Source: Scylla paramamosain
Lineage: Eukaryota; Arthropoda; Malacostraca; Decapoda; Portunidae
Assembly: GCF_035594125.1 (NCBI RefSeq)
Contig: NC_087156.1
Location: 19,396,997-19,460,996 of the forward strand
Direction of reading: 5' to 3'
Length of the DNA: 64,000 nucleotides
Shown in pieces: positions 1-14,540 of the stretch. The notes beneath the pieces were generated by a model, which saw only the letters and a program-made list of their open reading frames with translations, ran no database searches and was not told the DNA's origin. The position numbers and the translations under genes were made by a program. The stretch's first letter is position 1, and every line of letters begins with the position of its first letter.

Positions 1-44
<44 letters not shown>

Positions 45-53
45 CTCGCTCTC
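1..53. repeat. (CT)n microsatellite, cut by window start
   Basis: Pure CT for about 40 bases, then CT with G interruptions. Confidence 0.95.
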
Positions 54-807
54 TTTCTTTCAAATTCCCTTGCTGTCCTGTCTAAAATGTTTGACTGAGT
101 GTTTATGTATGTCTGTTTCTCTGTTTATGGCTGCCTGGCTACCTGTCCGTCTGAACTTCTGCCTGTCTATGTGTTTGTCTTCTTACCCGTTCATATTTCT
201 ATAAGTCTGGCTGTCTGTCTGTCTCAGTACTTAGTTGGTTATATATCTTTGTTTGGATGGCTGTTTTCTACCTCCGTTAAGCCTGTCATGTGTTTCTCTT
301 CCTTTTCATTTGTCTAAGTATGTGTTTAAGTATATATGTACGCCCTGGTGGTCTGTACGAGTAGTCTCTCCCTCTTCCTCTCCCTCTCTCCTGATGCATA
401 GCCGCCTGTCTGTGTAATTAGCAAGTTCCGGGATGTGTCTGTGCTCGTAACTCCCACTTAGTATTCTCTGCAATCATCGCCAGTCACAAGCGCTGGGAAA
501 TCACTGCCAGCGTTTCCGCCACATTCACTCGTCTCTCTGTGGGCCAGGTGCGTTTAGGGGCCCAATGTATGATTAAGAGGAGCTTGTTAGAGAGGAAGAG
601 GGAGAGAGAGAGGGGTAGAGGGAAGGGGAGAGGGGGAAGAGGGGGTTGGGGTATGCTTTAATTCCGTTTGGTAATTGTTTGGATGCTTTTGTGGTTGCAT
701 GCAGACTTTTCTTTCTTTCTTTTCCTCCTTCTCCTCCTCCTCCTCCTCCTTTATCTCGCTTAATCAGCTCGTATGCAATTTCGTTTTGTTTGTGGCATGG
801 AATCTCG

Positions 808-810
<3 letters not shown>
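54..810. other. Non-genic, pyrimidine-rich to purine-rich
   Basis: CTGT-rich low-complexity sequence to about 300, then unique DNA and a purine-rich run at 591-645. No exon signal. Confidence 0.5.

Positions 811-890
<80 letters not shown>
811..890. repeat. (CT)40 microsatellite
   Basis: Uninterrupted 80-base CT run in a pyrimidine-rich region that continues to about 1,220. Confidence 0.95.
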
Positions 891-893
<3 letters not shown>

Positions 894-2269
894 AGATTAT
901 TCATTTTCTTTGCCACATATCCTTGTTCACACTTTCCTTTTTCCCTTCAACACCATTCAATTCCTTGGTTTGGTAACTTCATCCACCTTTACCTCTACCA
1001 ACTCCACTTCCTATTTTCTCCTCTTCCTCCTCCTCCTCCTCCTTTTCCTCCTCCTCCCCTCCTGTATCTCTTTTTTTCCTTCCTTGTAGCTTCACCTTCT
1101 TGTCCTCCTCTTCCTCCTTCCCTTACTCCTCTCCAACTTTGTGTCCCCCTTCTCTTCCTTCACCTCTCCTGCAGCTTTACCTTCTCCACCTCCACCTCCT
1201 CCTCTTCCACCTTCTCCTCCAACACGGTCACCTCTCAGCCACTGACCCCTGAGGTGTGGGTGGAACTGGTCGTCTTTCCTGCCCACGTGACCCGGATTCT
1301 CGCCCATCGCTGCTTCTCGTTGTGGTTCGTCACTTTGTTGCCTGCGGGAAGTGGGGGAGTAATGGAGGGGGAGGCTGGGGAGGAGGTCGCTCGCCACAGT
1401 CATCATCTGAAAAAAATGATTCTTGCCTCTATGTTTTATCTGTCTTAGTGGGATGGATTTACTGGAGTGTGAGGGAATGGCTGTTTTATTGGGTGATTTT
1501 AGATGTTCGCGCTTATTTTAGTTTGTTTTCCGTATGTTATGTTATTTTTATTTGTTGTGTGTTTTTTTTTTTTATTTGTTATTCTATTCCTCCTCGTAAC
1601 TTTGATTTCGTTCGACTTACTGTTTGTATACTTGTTTTTACGCGAAGGGGAAAAAAATATACACAACTCAGCAGTTTGTTTCCAGTGTACGGAATGTCAA
1701 CGTGTTTTTGTGATTTCTTAGGTTTTCACTTTCTTTTGTATTTTTGGTTTTCATGGAGTTGAGGGACTGGAAGTGAACAGCGGCAGTGCAAACACCTTCA
1801 CGCCAGGCTTTGTTTTGAATGTTTCCTGCCGGAGTTCCCACGATGTCTTGCTGCCGGCTGGTGGAGGTGTGGTGAGGGATGGGAGGGGGATGGGACACGT
1901 GAGTGGGAGAGGAGCGTCACGGGACACGGACTGCTCTCCCGCCGCGTTAAGTCAATAAAGCAATGAACTTCTCACACCGAGGCAAAAAGAGGAGTGAGGA
2001 AAGGACAACTCTGTTCCTCTTGCCTTCCTGAAATCACTACGTGCCGTGAGATTGTGTGAAAATGGATTCCGTTTTGTTAATGCCGCCGGTGTAGCGAAGC
2101 AGACGGCAGGCATTAACGACGGGCAAAAGGCAACGGAATATTGTAAAGAAAATAATGTTCACTTCAGGAAATACCGTCCACTTTCTGCTCCACCAAACAA
2201 CTCTAGAATATACCAGTTAGGTTTATGTAAGCCTTGACACGCCTCGCTTACAAGAATTCAGATCATAGA
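891..2269. other. Non-genic
   Basis: Pyrimidine-rich TTCCTCC sequence to about 1,230 gives long but low-complexity open frames. The rest shows nothing recognisable. Confidence 0.5.
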
Positions 2270-2645
2270 CAAGTGAAAAAGGCAGAAAGGCATTGTTCCA
2301 GAGTTTACAGTAGAAAAAAAAGGTAAAATGAAGATACTGATTCTCTTCCATTACTTAAGTGGAAAAAAATAGGCGTGAGAGGAAGTAGTACTGTAGAAAG
2401 TCTAGTGTAGCGAGGCCGCGTAAATGGAGCAGTCATGCAGTTAGCAAGCTCAGAAGAACAGTAAGCATGAAAATAACGGTAAAAGATACGCACCCTGAGA
2501 TGCAATATTGCGGTGGAATGTCAGAAATAAAAGACAGCCAGCTAGAGGAGGGAAGTTACCGAGACGAGAAACTATTCTGATCCATCGTTTAAAATAGTTG
2601 TAGATTGAGTCTTCATCCACCGCCCACACATGGAGCAGATAAGTC
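2270..2645 (-). mobile_element. Decayed LINE C-terminal fragment (second family), copy A
   Basis: The minus strand encodes FYRYFHAYCSSELANCM and neighbouring residues, matching copy B near 58,700-58,995 base for base over many stretches (TTCCAGAGTTTAC, GCATGAAAATA). Indels break the frame. Copy A extends about 150 bases beyond the point where copy B meets a (TA)n array. Confidence 0.6.
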
Positions 2646-3668
<1,023 letters not shown>

Positions 3669-4000
3669 TTCTCTCATCTCTCTCCCTCTCCCTTTCCCTC
3701 GATTTTCTGAGTGTGCCTTACATTACTCGTAAATTATTCTCACTTGATAGGACAGTTACAATGATCCCTGGAGTGTGTGTACATGGCAGGGGACGCGGTG
3801 GGGAGCATATTGATTTAGGGAGAGGAGGAAGAGTAATTGTTGCACCATGACACGTCTCGATGTAAGGCTGTGTGGCTCTAATTCTGTAGGCAGCGGTGGG
3901 CAAGTTACTGTTGACGTGGCGCTGGCAATAATGATGTTTAGTGTTCGTGTTGTTGGTGATGATAAGAACTGTATGCTGTAGTATGAGAAGGTTGTGGTTT

Positions 4001-4054
4001 TGGTGGTGATGGTGGTGGTGGTGGTAGTGGGGGTGGTAGTGGTGGTAGTGGGGA

Positions 4055-4110
<56 letters not shown>
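4001..4110. repeat. (GGT)n-(TAC)n trinucleotide arrays
   Basis: Imperfect GGT units give way to a 57-base ACT run. Confidence 0.9.
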
Positions 4111-4546
4111 TTAATCTTGATCTACAACACCCTCATATACCGGACACTTCCAATACAACCCCCTCATTTACCGGACACTTCCAACATCTCGCACAATAAG
4201 GAGAAAAAAGAAAACATAATAATATAATAAAACAAATCTATATCGTTCACTTAATCAGTAAAAATGACGGCGAAAAATATAATTAAAATAACACACACAA
4301 ATAAATAATAATAATGAGAAAACCCTTCATTTCGTTTCCTTTTCCTCGTTTCCTTGCAGTGTATAATTAGCCATGGGTGTGGTCCTCGGCCGCCAGAACT
4401 TGTTCCCTGCAGGCGCCGTAAGGACACGCAGGAATCATAACGTTGTCAGGAAAATTATATACGAGAATGTTGGCAAGAATAATGAGCCACAAATATGCCA
4501 TTAAATATTGCACGCAGAGGAAGTTGTGTGTAGAATGCCTCCTTCC

Positions 4547-4549
<3 letters not shown>

Positions 4550-4580
<31 letters not shown>
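4550..4580. repeat. (CA)n microsatellite
   Basis: Thirty-base CA run. Confidence 0.95.
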
Positions 4581-4583
<3 letters not shown>

Positions 4584-4871
4584 GTACAATACTTTTCTGG
4601 CGGTGCACGACGACGCTTACTTCTTTGCTGCTGTCAGTCACGGTACGCTTATGAAAAAAAAAAAAAACGTAAGAAATAAGTGGTAAAACAGTTTAATTGT
4701 TGTATTGTTTTCATAAAGTGAGACTGCTGTGGTGACGACACGCATGCACTTCTCTTTTTCTTCTTTTTTTCTTTGCCACGCGTATTGATAAAAATTGCAA
4801 TATCTTTTTTTCTTTTCTTACTTTTCTTTAGACGTAATAGGTTTTTAATAATAGTTGAGGGGAAAGTGTGA

Positions 4872-4874
<3 letters not shown>

Positions 4875-4919
<45 letters not shown>
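4875..4919. repeat. (TG)n microsatellite
   Basis: A TG run of 45 bases followed by degenerate TGTA units. Confidence 0.95.
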
Positions 4920-4923
<4 letters not shown>

Positions 4924-5413
4924 GTATGTATGTTTGTATGTATGTATGTACGAGTATGCTTTGACTTTTAGGTGTGCTGATGCATACATGTATGTACTTC
5001 TGTATGAGTGTGTGCATACATATATGAATGAGTGTAGTCTAACCTTCCTTCTATCATGCAAGGAGGGAAGTCCGCTGTGACGCCTTGGTCTGCGGGGGGG
5101 ATGGGGGGAAGTGTTGCGAAGGTGACAATATGGGAGGCAGGGGCGTGACGGGGAAGGGGGATGGTGAAGAGGAGCAGGTAGCGAGTTTCTGGTTTGTTAT
5201 ATACCATTACCTTCATTCTGTCTTGTTTCCTCTTCATTATTTTCTTCTCATTTTCGTTTTCATTCATATTTCTTATAATTGTCGTCATTTCAGGTTTTAT
5301 TTTTACTCCCAGGTTAAAACTTGATTTTCTCGTTTCGTTCACACGTTTCTGCGATTTTTGTTTTGCTTTTTTCTTTCTCTTTTCATTTAGAAGTGGCACA
5401 GTCAGTCAGTCAC

Positions 5414-5511
5414 TGTGTGTGTGTGTGTGTGTGTGTTCACTAATATATTGTCATGAGGTTATACGTATCTTTAACGAGGTTGATTCAAGGCAAGGAGGAA
5501 GAGATATAGTT

Positions 5512-5574
<63 letters not shown>
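5414..5574. repeat. Two (GT)n arrays
   Basis: Runs at 5414-5435 and 5515-5574 with 80 bases of unique DNA between. Confidence 0.95.
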
Positions 5575-5577
<3 letters not shown>

Positions 5578-5763
5578 TCCTGTGATGCATTACCTATTGT
5601 GTCTGAATTGTTTACACGGGTTTCTTTCGTCGTCTGCAGCATTCATTCCGCTTCCATTATTCGTGTAATACAACAATAACCTTTTTCCGTACTTTCATTT
5701 TCACCTTCCGTTCTCAGACATTTTGATGACGACTCTTCCTCTTCCTTAACTCTTCCCCTTTCA

Positions 5764-5766
<3 letters not shown>

Positions 5767-5834
<68 letters not shown>
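5767..5834. repeat. (CT)n microsatellite
   Basis: CT run of 68 bases. Confidence 0.95.
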
Positions 5835-5837
<3 letters not shown>

Positions 5838-6289
5838 AAGGTCCCTCTAAGTGCAGAATATATTAAGAAACCATTCCTCCGTATCTGTGTAGGTAGTTTG
5901 TCTCACAAGTATATAAGAGTTAAGTCACGCACGTCAAACACACCACACGGTCATTCCTTCTTTTCTTTTCTTTCTTTTTTTTTTTTTTAGGTAGACTTTT
6001 TTCTCTTTTTTTTGTGTCCAAGCGTGAGATTATATAGTTGTCTTAGGTTTCAGTCCCCCTCCCCCCACACATACGCACGCAGGTAGGGGTAATTACCTCA
6101 TTAAGGAAGTGGACGTTAATGAGCCGTCACGCTGCGCCAGGCTTAGGGACCGTAATGGTGGATCAGTTATCATCAACGTTTTTTTGTTTTTTTCCTTCTC
6201 CCCCTTTGCTACTGTGCCGCACATTTTGGATAGCCCTTCTGGCTTTCTGTTTAGGGACTGGCACCTTAGTAGAGTTTTCTTGTTGTCCT

Positions 6290-6296
6290 TATTATT

Positions 6297-6337
<41 letters not shown>
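6290..6337. repeat. (TTA)n-(TTG)n array
   Basis: Three TTA-type units pass into 13 TTG units. Confidence 0.9.
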
Positions 6338-6413
6338 GTTTCTTGTTCTTGTTCTTCCTTTTCGTTGCCCTGGTCCAGTGTCCCCCTTACATACAAAAAG
6401 CAGCATTACCCTC

Positions 6414-6478
6414 GTTGCTGGCATTCACACTTTATCACTTAACCCGTTGCTGACATTCACACTTGCATCACTAACTCG
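6414..6478. repeat. 32-bp degenerate tandem duplication
   Basis: GTTGCTG(G/A)CATTCACACTT followed by ATCACTAAC-type sequence occurs twice. Confidence 0.7.
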
Positions 6479-8705
6479 TACACCGGATCAGACTAGACGA
6501 GAATAGGGGGCACCATTTTCATTCAGTTCACGGTTCTGTGCTGACTACTTTAATCTGGCTTCATGTGGAAGTTCCTAGTGTTTTCAGGACTATTATTTCA
6601 ATCCTAATGAGAGTTTAGTAAGGATTCTGCATCATCAGTGAGACAAACACTCGTGAGAACCTGACTTATCATCCGTGTGGCTTGTGAAAATAGTTATTAC
6701 GGGAAATAGAACCGTTTAAAAATACAGGAGAGAGTTTGTCATGTTTACTCTGATGTGTTTTGCTTATAGTGATATTCTTGTATCTTCTCTCTTTTGCGAT
6801 ATTTGGCAAGTTTATTACTATTGTTATTATTATTCATTTTTTTTTTTTTTTTTACGCCTCTGTGTGTGTGGCTTTAGTCTGGTAAATAAACAAATGAGGG
6901 AGTACCGTGCTCAGTGTTCATAGGTGCTCGTTAGGGTCTCGTTAGGCGCACAGTCCTCAGGGTATCATTTTTCTCAATCGTTGTCAGCCCTTCTGCTGCC
7001 TCTCACCACCCTCTTTTCATCACCTCCCATCTCGTTAACTCTTTTGCATCTCTTTATTATTATTTTTTTTCCGTTCTCTCCCCATTCCTTTTTATCTTCA
7101 TTGTCTCCTTTTTCGTCATTTTCCTTCTTCCTCTTCCTGCTTTTCTTCCTTTTAAATTTCTCCTCCTTCGTCTTTCTTCGTTGGCATTTCATTTATGTCC
7201 TTCTATTCTCATTCTCATATATCCACATTGTTTCCCTTTTCGTTCCTTCCCTTCTTGTTCTCCCTGCGTTTCTTCCCATCTATTTAACTTTCTCCTCATT
7301 TGTATTCTTCCACTTATTTTCATCTATTTCCTTCTGTCCTAATTTCCCTTTCATCCCATCTTTTTTTGTTCTAGCGTCTCACTCAATCCCTTCCATTCTC
7401 CTCTTCTCTTCCTCCCACCTACATGTTACCCCGCTCTCCAGCCTCATTTGGCATCCTTCCCCCGCGCCCACCCTTCCCTGAGCGCCACCAGGGGAGCGGA
7501 CCGTAGACCTTGAGTTGACTCGCCAGATGAATAAGGCTTGGTGATGGTTGAGGACACTAAGCAGGAGACGTCGCGCGGAGGCTGCCCTCGAATTTACCTT
7601 GGGATTTCTCATTGCCTTGTATTTGGTAATTGATAACACAGGTAGGATATAGATGTTAAAGGTGGGTTTTTCCGTTGTGCATTAAGGAGGCGTGCCGTTA
7701 AGTGAGTGAGGAAGTAAGGAGATGGAGGAAATGTCTTTTCTAAATGTCGCTGAGAGAAAGAGAGAGAAAAAAATATACAGGAAGAATTAATGAAGAAAAA
7801 CAAGAATAGTGTTGAGATACTGCACGCTTCGTTTTTCTCATTTTCTATCTTCCCTCCGTTTTCTTTCCGTGTCTGATGGCAAAGGAGGCGTATCTCTAAT
7901 CCATGTACGAGTATAGGTAACTTTCGGAACAATGTTTCTTTCCGAATTCATCATCGTTTCTAAGATAAAAAATTAGTTGTATATTTGCCCATAGCAGACC
8001 ATCACTTACTTCCTTGCCCTGGTCTCTTCTCACTCCACTCTCTCCGTGCCTCCCCCGCCTCCCTCCATGGCAGGAATCTCCGTCTATTTCCATAACTCAA
8101 ATATTCATACCAGCGTGTTAGAATAAATTTATAGCGCCACTCAACCTTTCTTTGACTCCGCGACCAAAAGTTAACAGATTACAACTTACAACTCGTCACA
8201 CTCACACACCCACGTCACAGTACATCACCCATCTGTAACATATATCCAGTGCTGCAACATTCGCCTCTCTACATTATATTTCATTATTCTCTTACCACAT
8301 CTAATGACTGCGGAAACATATTACCTGCGGCGACAAGCTTTCGTGGCCGTCACAGTGAATGAGGTAATGGGCTTAAGTATTTTTCTTCCTTTCTCATTTG
8401 TTAACTTTTATGCTCATTAGTTGAAGGAGATGGCGTGTTTGAATATGCTTGTAACATAAATGAAGCTTAAGTATTCGGGACGCGGGAAGAGACAGTTATG
8501 AGAGAGGGACAAAGTGATGAAGGTTACATGGACCAGACGCCCGGTGACTGGAGGGGAGGTGCCGTCGCGTGCTGCCTCCCGGAGAGAATATTACTGGACT
8601 GTCATGGGCGTGTGACCGCCGCTGTGCTTCATGTAAGGTTGTGTGAAACTTTGCCGCAGGAAAAAAAAAAAAAATGAGAATGTAGGCTAAATCTAGACAG
8701 CCTTG

Positions 8706-8708
<3 letters not shown>

Positions 8709-8766
<58 letters not shown>
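8709..8766. repeat. (GT)n microsatellite
   Basis: GT run of 58 bases. Confidence 0.95.
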
Positions 8767-8767
<1 letters not shown>

Positions 8768-9837
8768 AGTCAGCGTTCACGTTCGCATTCGCATGTTCGT
8801 GTGAGTGTTTTCTCTCATTAGAATACAAGTTAGCGACCTTTCCTTCCCTCCATTCCCTCCTCCCCTCCATCTCTCCTTCCCTTCATCTCCCGCAGTGCCC
8901 CTCCGCTAGTGAGAACCTAGTGAAACAAACGCTTTGGGCTCACGACACACATGAGCAGCAACACACGACCCTGAGCACGCAGGCAGGGTAGGGGAGGCGC
9001 ACCAGCTCCTGTAACGGCCAGGTGCTGTGTAGGGGAGGTGAGGAGGTGGAGGATGGCAGGCATTGTCTAGGGGAGGAGGTATAGGATGCAAGAGGAGAGG
9101 AAGGAGGTGAAGGCATCGTGCGGAGAGAGTAAGACAGGCAGTATGCAAGACAAGGGGGAGGTGACCACGAAAGTCCAGCGCTCCCACACCCTTTGCCTTG
9201 GTCTTCACTCTGGAAAGTCGCCTTCTCAGGGTCTTTCTTCACGCCCCCAGCATCCCCATCCTTCCTCTCGCACTCATTCCCCTCCCACTCTTCGACCCTC
9301 CCCTGCCTCCCACACCATCACCCGTGTAACCTTTCATTCCTATCGTCTCGCTGACCTTGTGTCCCATGGCTTACTTGTGTCGGTGTGCAATACGTCTTAG
9401 TCTTCTATCTGCCCTCTTAGTTCCTGTTATCCTGAGTCCCCTTTGGCATTTTTCTTGTTATATGTGGCTTCTCCTTCCATTGCTTTTCCCGGCGCGCGTC
9501 TGCCTTCCCACCGTCCTCCATGCTCCTGCGTCCCCCCTTCCCTGCGAGGTACCACCCTCCCCAACCTTGCGGTAAGGGCGTCACCGAGCAGCATTGATAA
9601 CCACCAAACAAGGCCAGCTTCTCTTCCCTCCCTCGCTCCTTCACTCGCCAGTCACCGCTTCCCTCCCTCCACTGTTGGTGTTCACTTTTTTCCTATTCCT
9701 GCTCCTCCTCTTCCTCCTCCTGTTTTCTCCCACTTTATCCGCTCCGGTATCTGACACAGGGAGACAGATAGCTCACCCCTTGGGAAAGGGTCACTAACCC
9801 CTCTGGTTAGGCCTATGGTATATTATGAAGACACTAC
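8767..9837. other. Non-genic, C-rich
   Basis: CCT-rich sequence leaves overlapping open frames on both strands with no domain signal. Confidence 0.5.
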
Positions 9838-10169
<332 letters not shown>

Positions 10170-10296
10170 CATGTTATCAGGAAGTTCATTTAATTTCTGG
10201 AACAAAGGAAGATGAGTCCTCATGACTTCCGCGGTTGATAAATAAACTTGCAAAAAGTAAATTGATAATATTGTTCGTACTGCGTAATGACGCCGA

Positions 10297-10298
<2 letters not shown>

Positions 10299-10382
<84 letters not shown>
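10299..10382. repeat. (AG)n microsatellite
   Basis: AG run of 84 bases, the first of three long purine/pyrimidine arrays in 430 bases. Confidence 0.95.
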
Positions 10383-10388
<6 letters not shown>

Positions 10389-10469
10389 AATTCGTTTTGG
10401 GTTGGTTACAGGTAGTCACGATTAACCTTCCTTCCCTCCCTTCCTGAAGTCCTTTTCATGTTGAATGGA

Positions 10470-10472
<3 letters not shown>

Positions 10473-10545
<73 letters not shown>
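10473..10545. repeat. (AG)n microsatellite
   Basis: Complementary to the CT array 71 bases downstream. Confidence 0.95.
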
Positions 10546-10548
<3 letters not shown>

Positions 10549-10614
10549 AAAAGGTTTCTCACGGATTACAGTTACAGTAATGGTACTTTTTATCTTAATT
10601 TCCTGAACTGTATT

Positions 10615-10732
<118 letters not shown>

Positions 10733-11240
10733 ACAGGCTACCCAAGGTCTTACGTGAGGCAATAGAGGCAAGCAGGTGAGAAAGTAGGAAAGGCAGACGA
10801 GGAGAAGGAAAAGGATTATGGAGGAAATGTTATGTTGATGACTGAAAGAATTAAGAAAAAGAGTGGTGTTTATTTTCTTTTAATTCAACAACGTAATTGT
10901 GGAAATCCCTTTCTGGTTATACTGTTGTCATACTGACTTCGCGGATTGAGGATGAAATTTGGGGACTTAAACATACCACAGGAATTACCATAGGATGACT
11001 TGCGGTGGTACATTTTCTATTGGGTTAAGGCATCAAAATCAGTGCCAGTTTTGCGCAGTTCGAGTTGTTGGGCAGCAAGGTGGTGGTGGTGTTACCGATA
11101 ATCCCTGATGTGATCTGTTTATGTAGTAGGTTAGTAGGAAAGTCTTCGAAAAGTCAGTACAGTTTTTTAAAGTTGCTGTGGGAGGAAACTGGAAATATGA
11201 CGCACCGCTTTGGTATCAGCATGAGGCAGGAGAAACACTT

Positions 11241-11278
11241 ACCTGAATCCGCCTCACGAAGTTGAGGCGGATTCAGGT
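11241..11278. repeat. Perfect inverted repeat, 16-bp arms, 6-base loop
   Basis: Left arm ACCTGAATCCGCCTCA (11241-11256), loop CGAAGT, right arm the exact reverse complement (11263-11278). The arms are mixed sequence, not a simple repeat. Confidence 0.9.
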
Positions 11279-11480
11279 TTAGAGCCTTGGTGTCCTAACA
11301 TGGAGAAATCGGCAAATTGGTGTTTTATACCAATATATATTTGAACTTCGAAAAAAAAAAAATAGTTTGCCTTTATTGAATCCAGGAAATTGGCACATTT
11401 TCTTATACTGTTAGGTTCATCATATTTACTGAAAAGCCAGTAATTTTGTAAAAGTATAGCGATAAAGCATTTTAACGGCC

Positions 11481-11700
11481 ATGGCGAGGCTGGAGAATAC
11501 CGTAAACATACTCAAGCAGCGTTTATTGCTTGCTTTAAAATACCTACTTAAAGAATCACTGTTGTTGATGCCGCCGTTCATTCTGTGTTCTGTGGCAAGG
11601 CTGAGAACACGGTAAACTTTCTGTAGCAGCGTTTCTTGTTCGTATTAAAATTTCTACTCAGGGAATCACTGTTGTCCATGCTGCCTCTCGTTCAGTTTCC
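11481..11700. repeat. Degenerate tandem duplication, about 111-bp unit
   Basis: Two units start near 11481 and 11592. They share GGC(G/A)AGGCTG, CCGTAAAC/CGGTAAAC, AGCAGCGTTT, TTAAAAT, and GAATCACTGTTGT in the same order. Confidence 0.75.
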
Positions 11701-12682
11701 GTTGTACTTGTATGCTGGCCCGCCTTGTCGATCAACGGGGCGAGGCGGAGAGATATGACAAGATGATTGAGTTGCCAGTTTTGAGGCATCTGGTCCTATG
11801 TTCAGCTTCTCCCGTCACTTAGCAACATCACGTGACGGAAACATTTGTGAATCTCATCATTTTAATTTCCAATGACTTAACAAACTCTTGAGAACGTTAA
11901 ATATGTTCTTTACGAGAGGAGGGAGAGAGGTAGTAGAGTTCAAGCGGCCAGCTTAGCGGAGTGACTCGCGTTCTCCCGGGGAAAAAAGTGGTGGCAGCAA
12001 GTGGAGATTGGAGTAGGTACAACAGGGGGAGGGAGGAATAGGAAGGAGAGAGGGTGGGGAGTATATTTCCACCGTAATGTCCCCAGGCTGTAGAGGTTCA
12101 AGAGGATCACTGGGGAGTCATGCAGCGCTTTTCTTTTTTATGACTTTCCTTGCGGTGTGGAGTGTCTGGGGCAGGTTTGCGGTATTCCCTTGAGTGTTGG
12201 TTGGCGTGGGTGTGGTACGTTACAGCGGAGTGTCGTCGCGAGGTGGCTGGCTGGTAGGCAGTAGGTGTGGCGGGAAGGGGCAAGGCTACCGTGGCCTTTG
12301 GTGGCGTAGCGGGCGTGGCGTCTCTCCGCTTCCCTGGTCCAGGATATGAGGGTACACGCGACAAGAAGCAATGGTAGAGCGATGGAACGCTTACTGGAGG
12401 AGGCTGTGAAATGAGACAGTGAGAGGAAGGAAGGGAAAGTGTGAGAAAATGAAACGCCTGTGACAGGAACGAGCGGGTTACCGACGGGGAGTTTCAGAGA
12501 GGAAGAGAGGAAGAGAATAAAGTAGTGACGTTGCTTTCAGATTTGCAGTAAGATTAATTCGTCAGAAAACTGAAGATCATATTGCTGGGTCACGAGTTGT
12601 ATTGTATAAAGGAGGTGATTCTGGCTTACTAGAACCCGTTCTTACTTTTTTTTTTCGTTAAAATTGGTCCTGGACTACCGCC

Positions 12683-12685
<3 letters not shown>

Positions 12686-12745
<60 letters not shown>
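12686..12745. repeat. (CA)n microsatellite
   Basis: CA run of 60 bases followed by TTGAACTA. Confidence 0.95.
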
Positions 12746-12748
<3 letters not shown>

Positions 12749-12988
12749 AACTACCACAGCTACAAGACCAGGAAGCAGATGTCGTGCCGTCCCGTCGTGG
12801 GGGGAGGCAGTCCTTCCCGGCTGCTTGTCTTCCCCTCCCTACTGATGGCCCCCGCCCACTTGTAAACAAAGCTGCGCGGGACCGACCCTCCAGCAATGAC
12901 AGGAAATACTATTTGAAAGTTAAAACAGGAGCGCCTCGCATCCTCCCACTCATGGACATTTAACTTTCGCTTATAGTCGACTTTAGTA

Positions 12989-12991
<3 letters not shown>

Positions 12992-13052
<61 letters not shown>
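12992..13052. repeat. (AG)n microsatellite
   Basis: AG run of about 60 bases ending in a G homopolymer. Confidence 0.95.
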
Positions 13053-13058
<6 letters not shown>

Positions 13059-13599
13059 ACATTAATAAGGTGTCCTGCCATCTCAATGAACCCATTTTTT
13101 CCTGCAAGACTCAGTGAGGGGAACTGATCTTGCTCTACTTTTTCATCCCTTCACCTGGACGACAACTGGGGGAGGTGGAGTACGGAGACTGACCGTAGCC
13201 CCTAAGGCGGTGAGGCAACTCTGGCAGCTCCTTACTTAACCTTAAAAACGGCACAGGAAAAGCTGGAATATAAAGCGAGAATGAGAAAGAGGGAGAGAGA
13301 AAAAAATAATGAGATATGTATCTAATATTACTTCTTCATGTAAAAGACTAGTTACTTTTTCGCTGATATAACCTCTAGATTTAATTGTTACGTGTTTTAT
13401 TACTGTATTTTTTTTTTACGTATTGTAGTGTTTTTTTTTCTTTTTTTTTTTTTTTAATGGAAGAGGGAGCAGAGAGTCTTAGTGTAACAGAACAGTGTGA
13501 TATGGGAGAATGTCACACTTAGATTTGTAACGAGGCTGAGAAAACTCCTTTATATGGCTTTGGTTTCTAATGGCACAAAGACCTCATTCCTCTAACTCT

Positions 13600-13630
13600 T
13601 CCTCCTCCTCCTCCTCCTCCTCCTCCTCCT
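13600..13630. repeat. (TCC)n array
   Basis: Ten TCC units inside a longer pyrimidine-rich stretch. Confidence 0.9.
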
Positions 13631-13818
13631 GTTCCCTGTCTCTCTTCCCCTCCCTCCCCCTATTCCCTCTCCTTCCTTCCCTCCCTCCTCCTCCCTCTCA
13701 GCTGCATCACGTGTGGCCGAGTGGCTGTCCTTGTGGGATCCCTCCTTCTGTCACGTCCAGGGTTATGTTGCTACTCTCACCCTCATTATGCCTCTCCCTC
13801 ACATACACCCGTCGCCAG

Positions 13819-14094
<276 letters not shown>

Positions 14095-14197
14095 CTTAGC
14101 CACTCACTTGCGTTGATCAGGGACACTCACCATATGACCGGGTTTGCTGACCTCTTTGTGCTCCTCAACACGCCCATACCAACTCCTCCTCTACCTC

Positions 14198-14273
14198 TCC
14201 TCCTCCTCCTCCTCCTCCTCCTCCTCCTCCTCCTCCTCCTCCTCCTCCTCCTCCTCCTCCTCCTCCTCCTCCT
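14198..14273. repeat. (TCC)n array
   Basis: Twenty-five TCC units, 107 bases after the compound CT array. Confidence 0.95.
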
Positions 14274-14486
14274 TTACCTCCACCTCCTCCTCCTCCTCCA
14301 TTCTCCCAGTCTGCCCCTCACGCAGCAATCATCCACTCCTTGGTCTAGATCGGGCCCTTAGCATTCCCCGCTGCTCGACCTCCTCGCCTCTGTTTACTGA
14401 TTCACCCTTCACTTGCCCCCGCGAACCTTGTATGCGTCTCTAGCACGAGGTTCGGTGAGTGTTGTGGCTTTACAAAGATTATGTTA

Positions 14487-14540
14487 CGTTAGGCTAGGTT
14501 GGGTTAGGTTGGTTTGGGTTAGGTTAGATTAGGTTAGGTA
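14487..14540. repeat. Interstitial telomere-like TTAGG tract
   Basis: A degenerate array of TTAGG/TTGGG/TTAGA units. (TTAGG)n is the arthropod telomere repeat. It lies in otherwise plain sequence. Confidence 0.65.

Larger units (their letters stand above)
5835..8708. other. Non-genic
   Basis: Apart from the TTG array and the 32-bp duplication, only T-rich low-complexity sequence (7,000-7,430) and unique DNA are seen. Confidence 0.5.
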
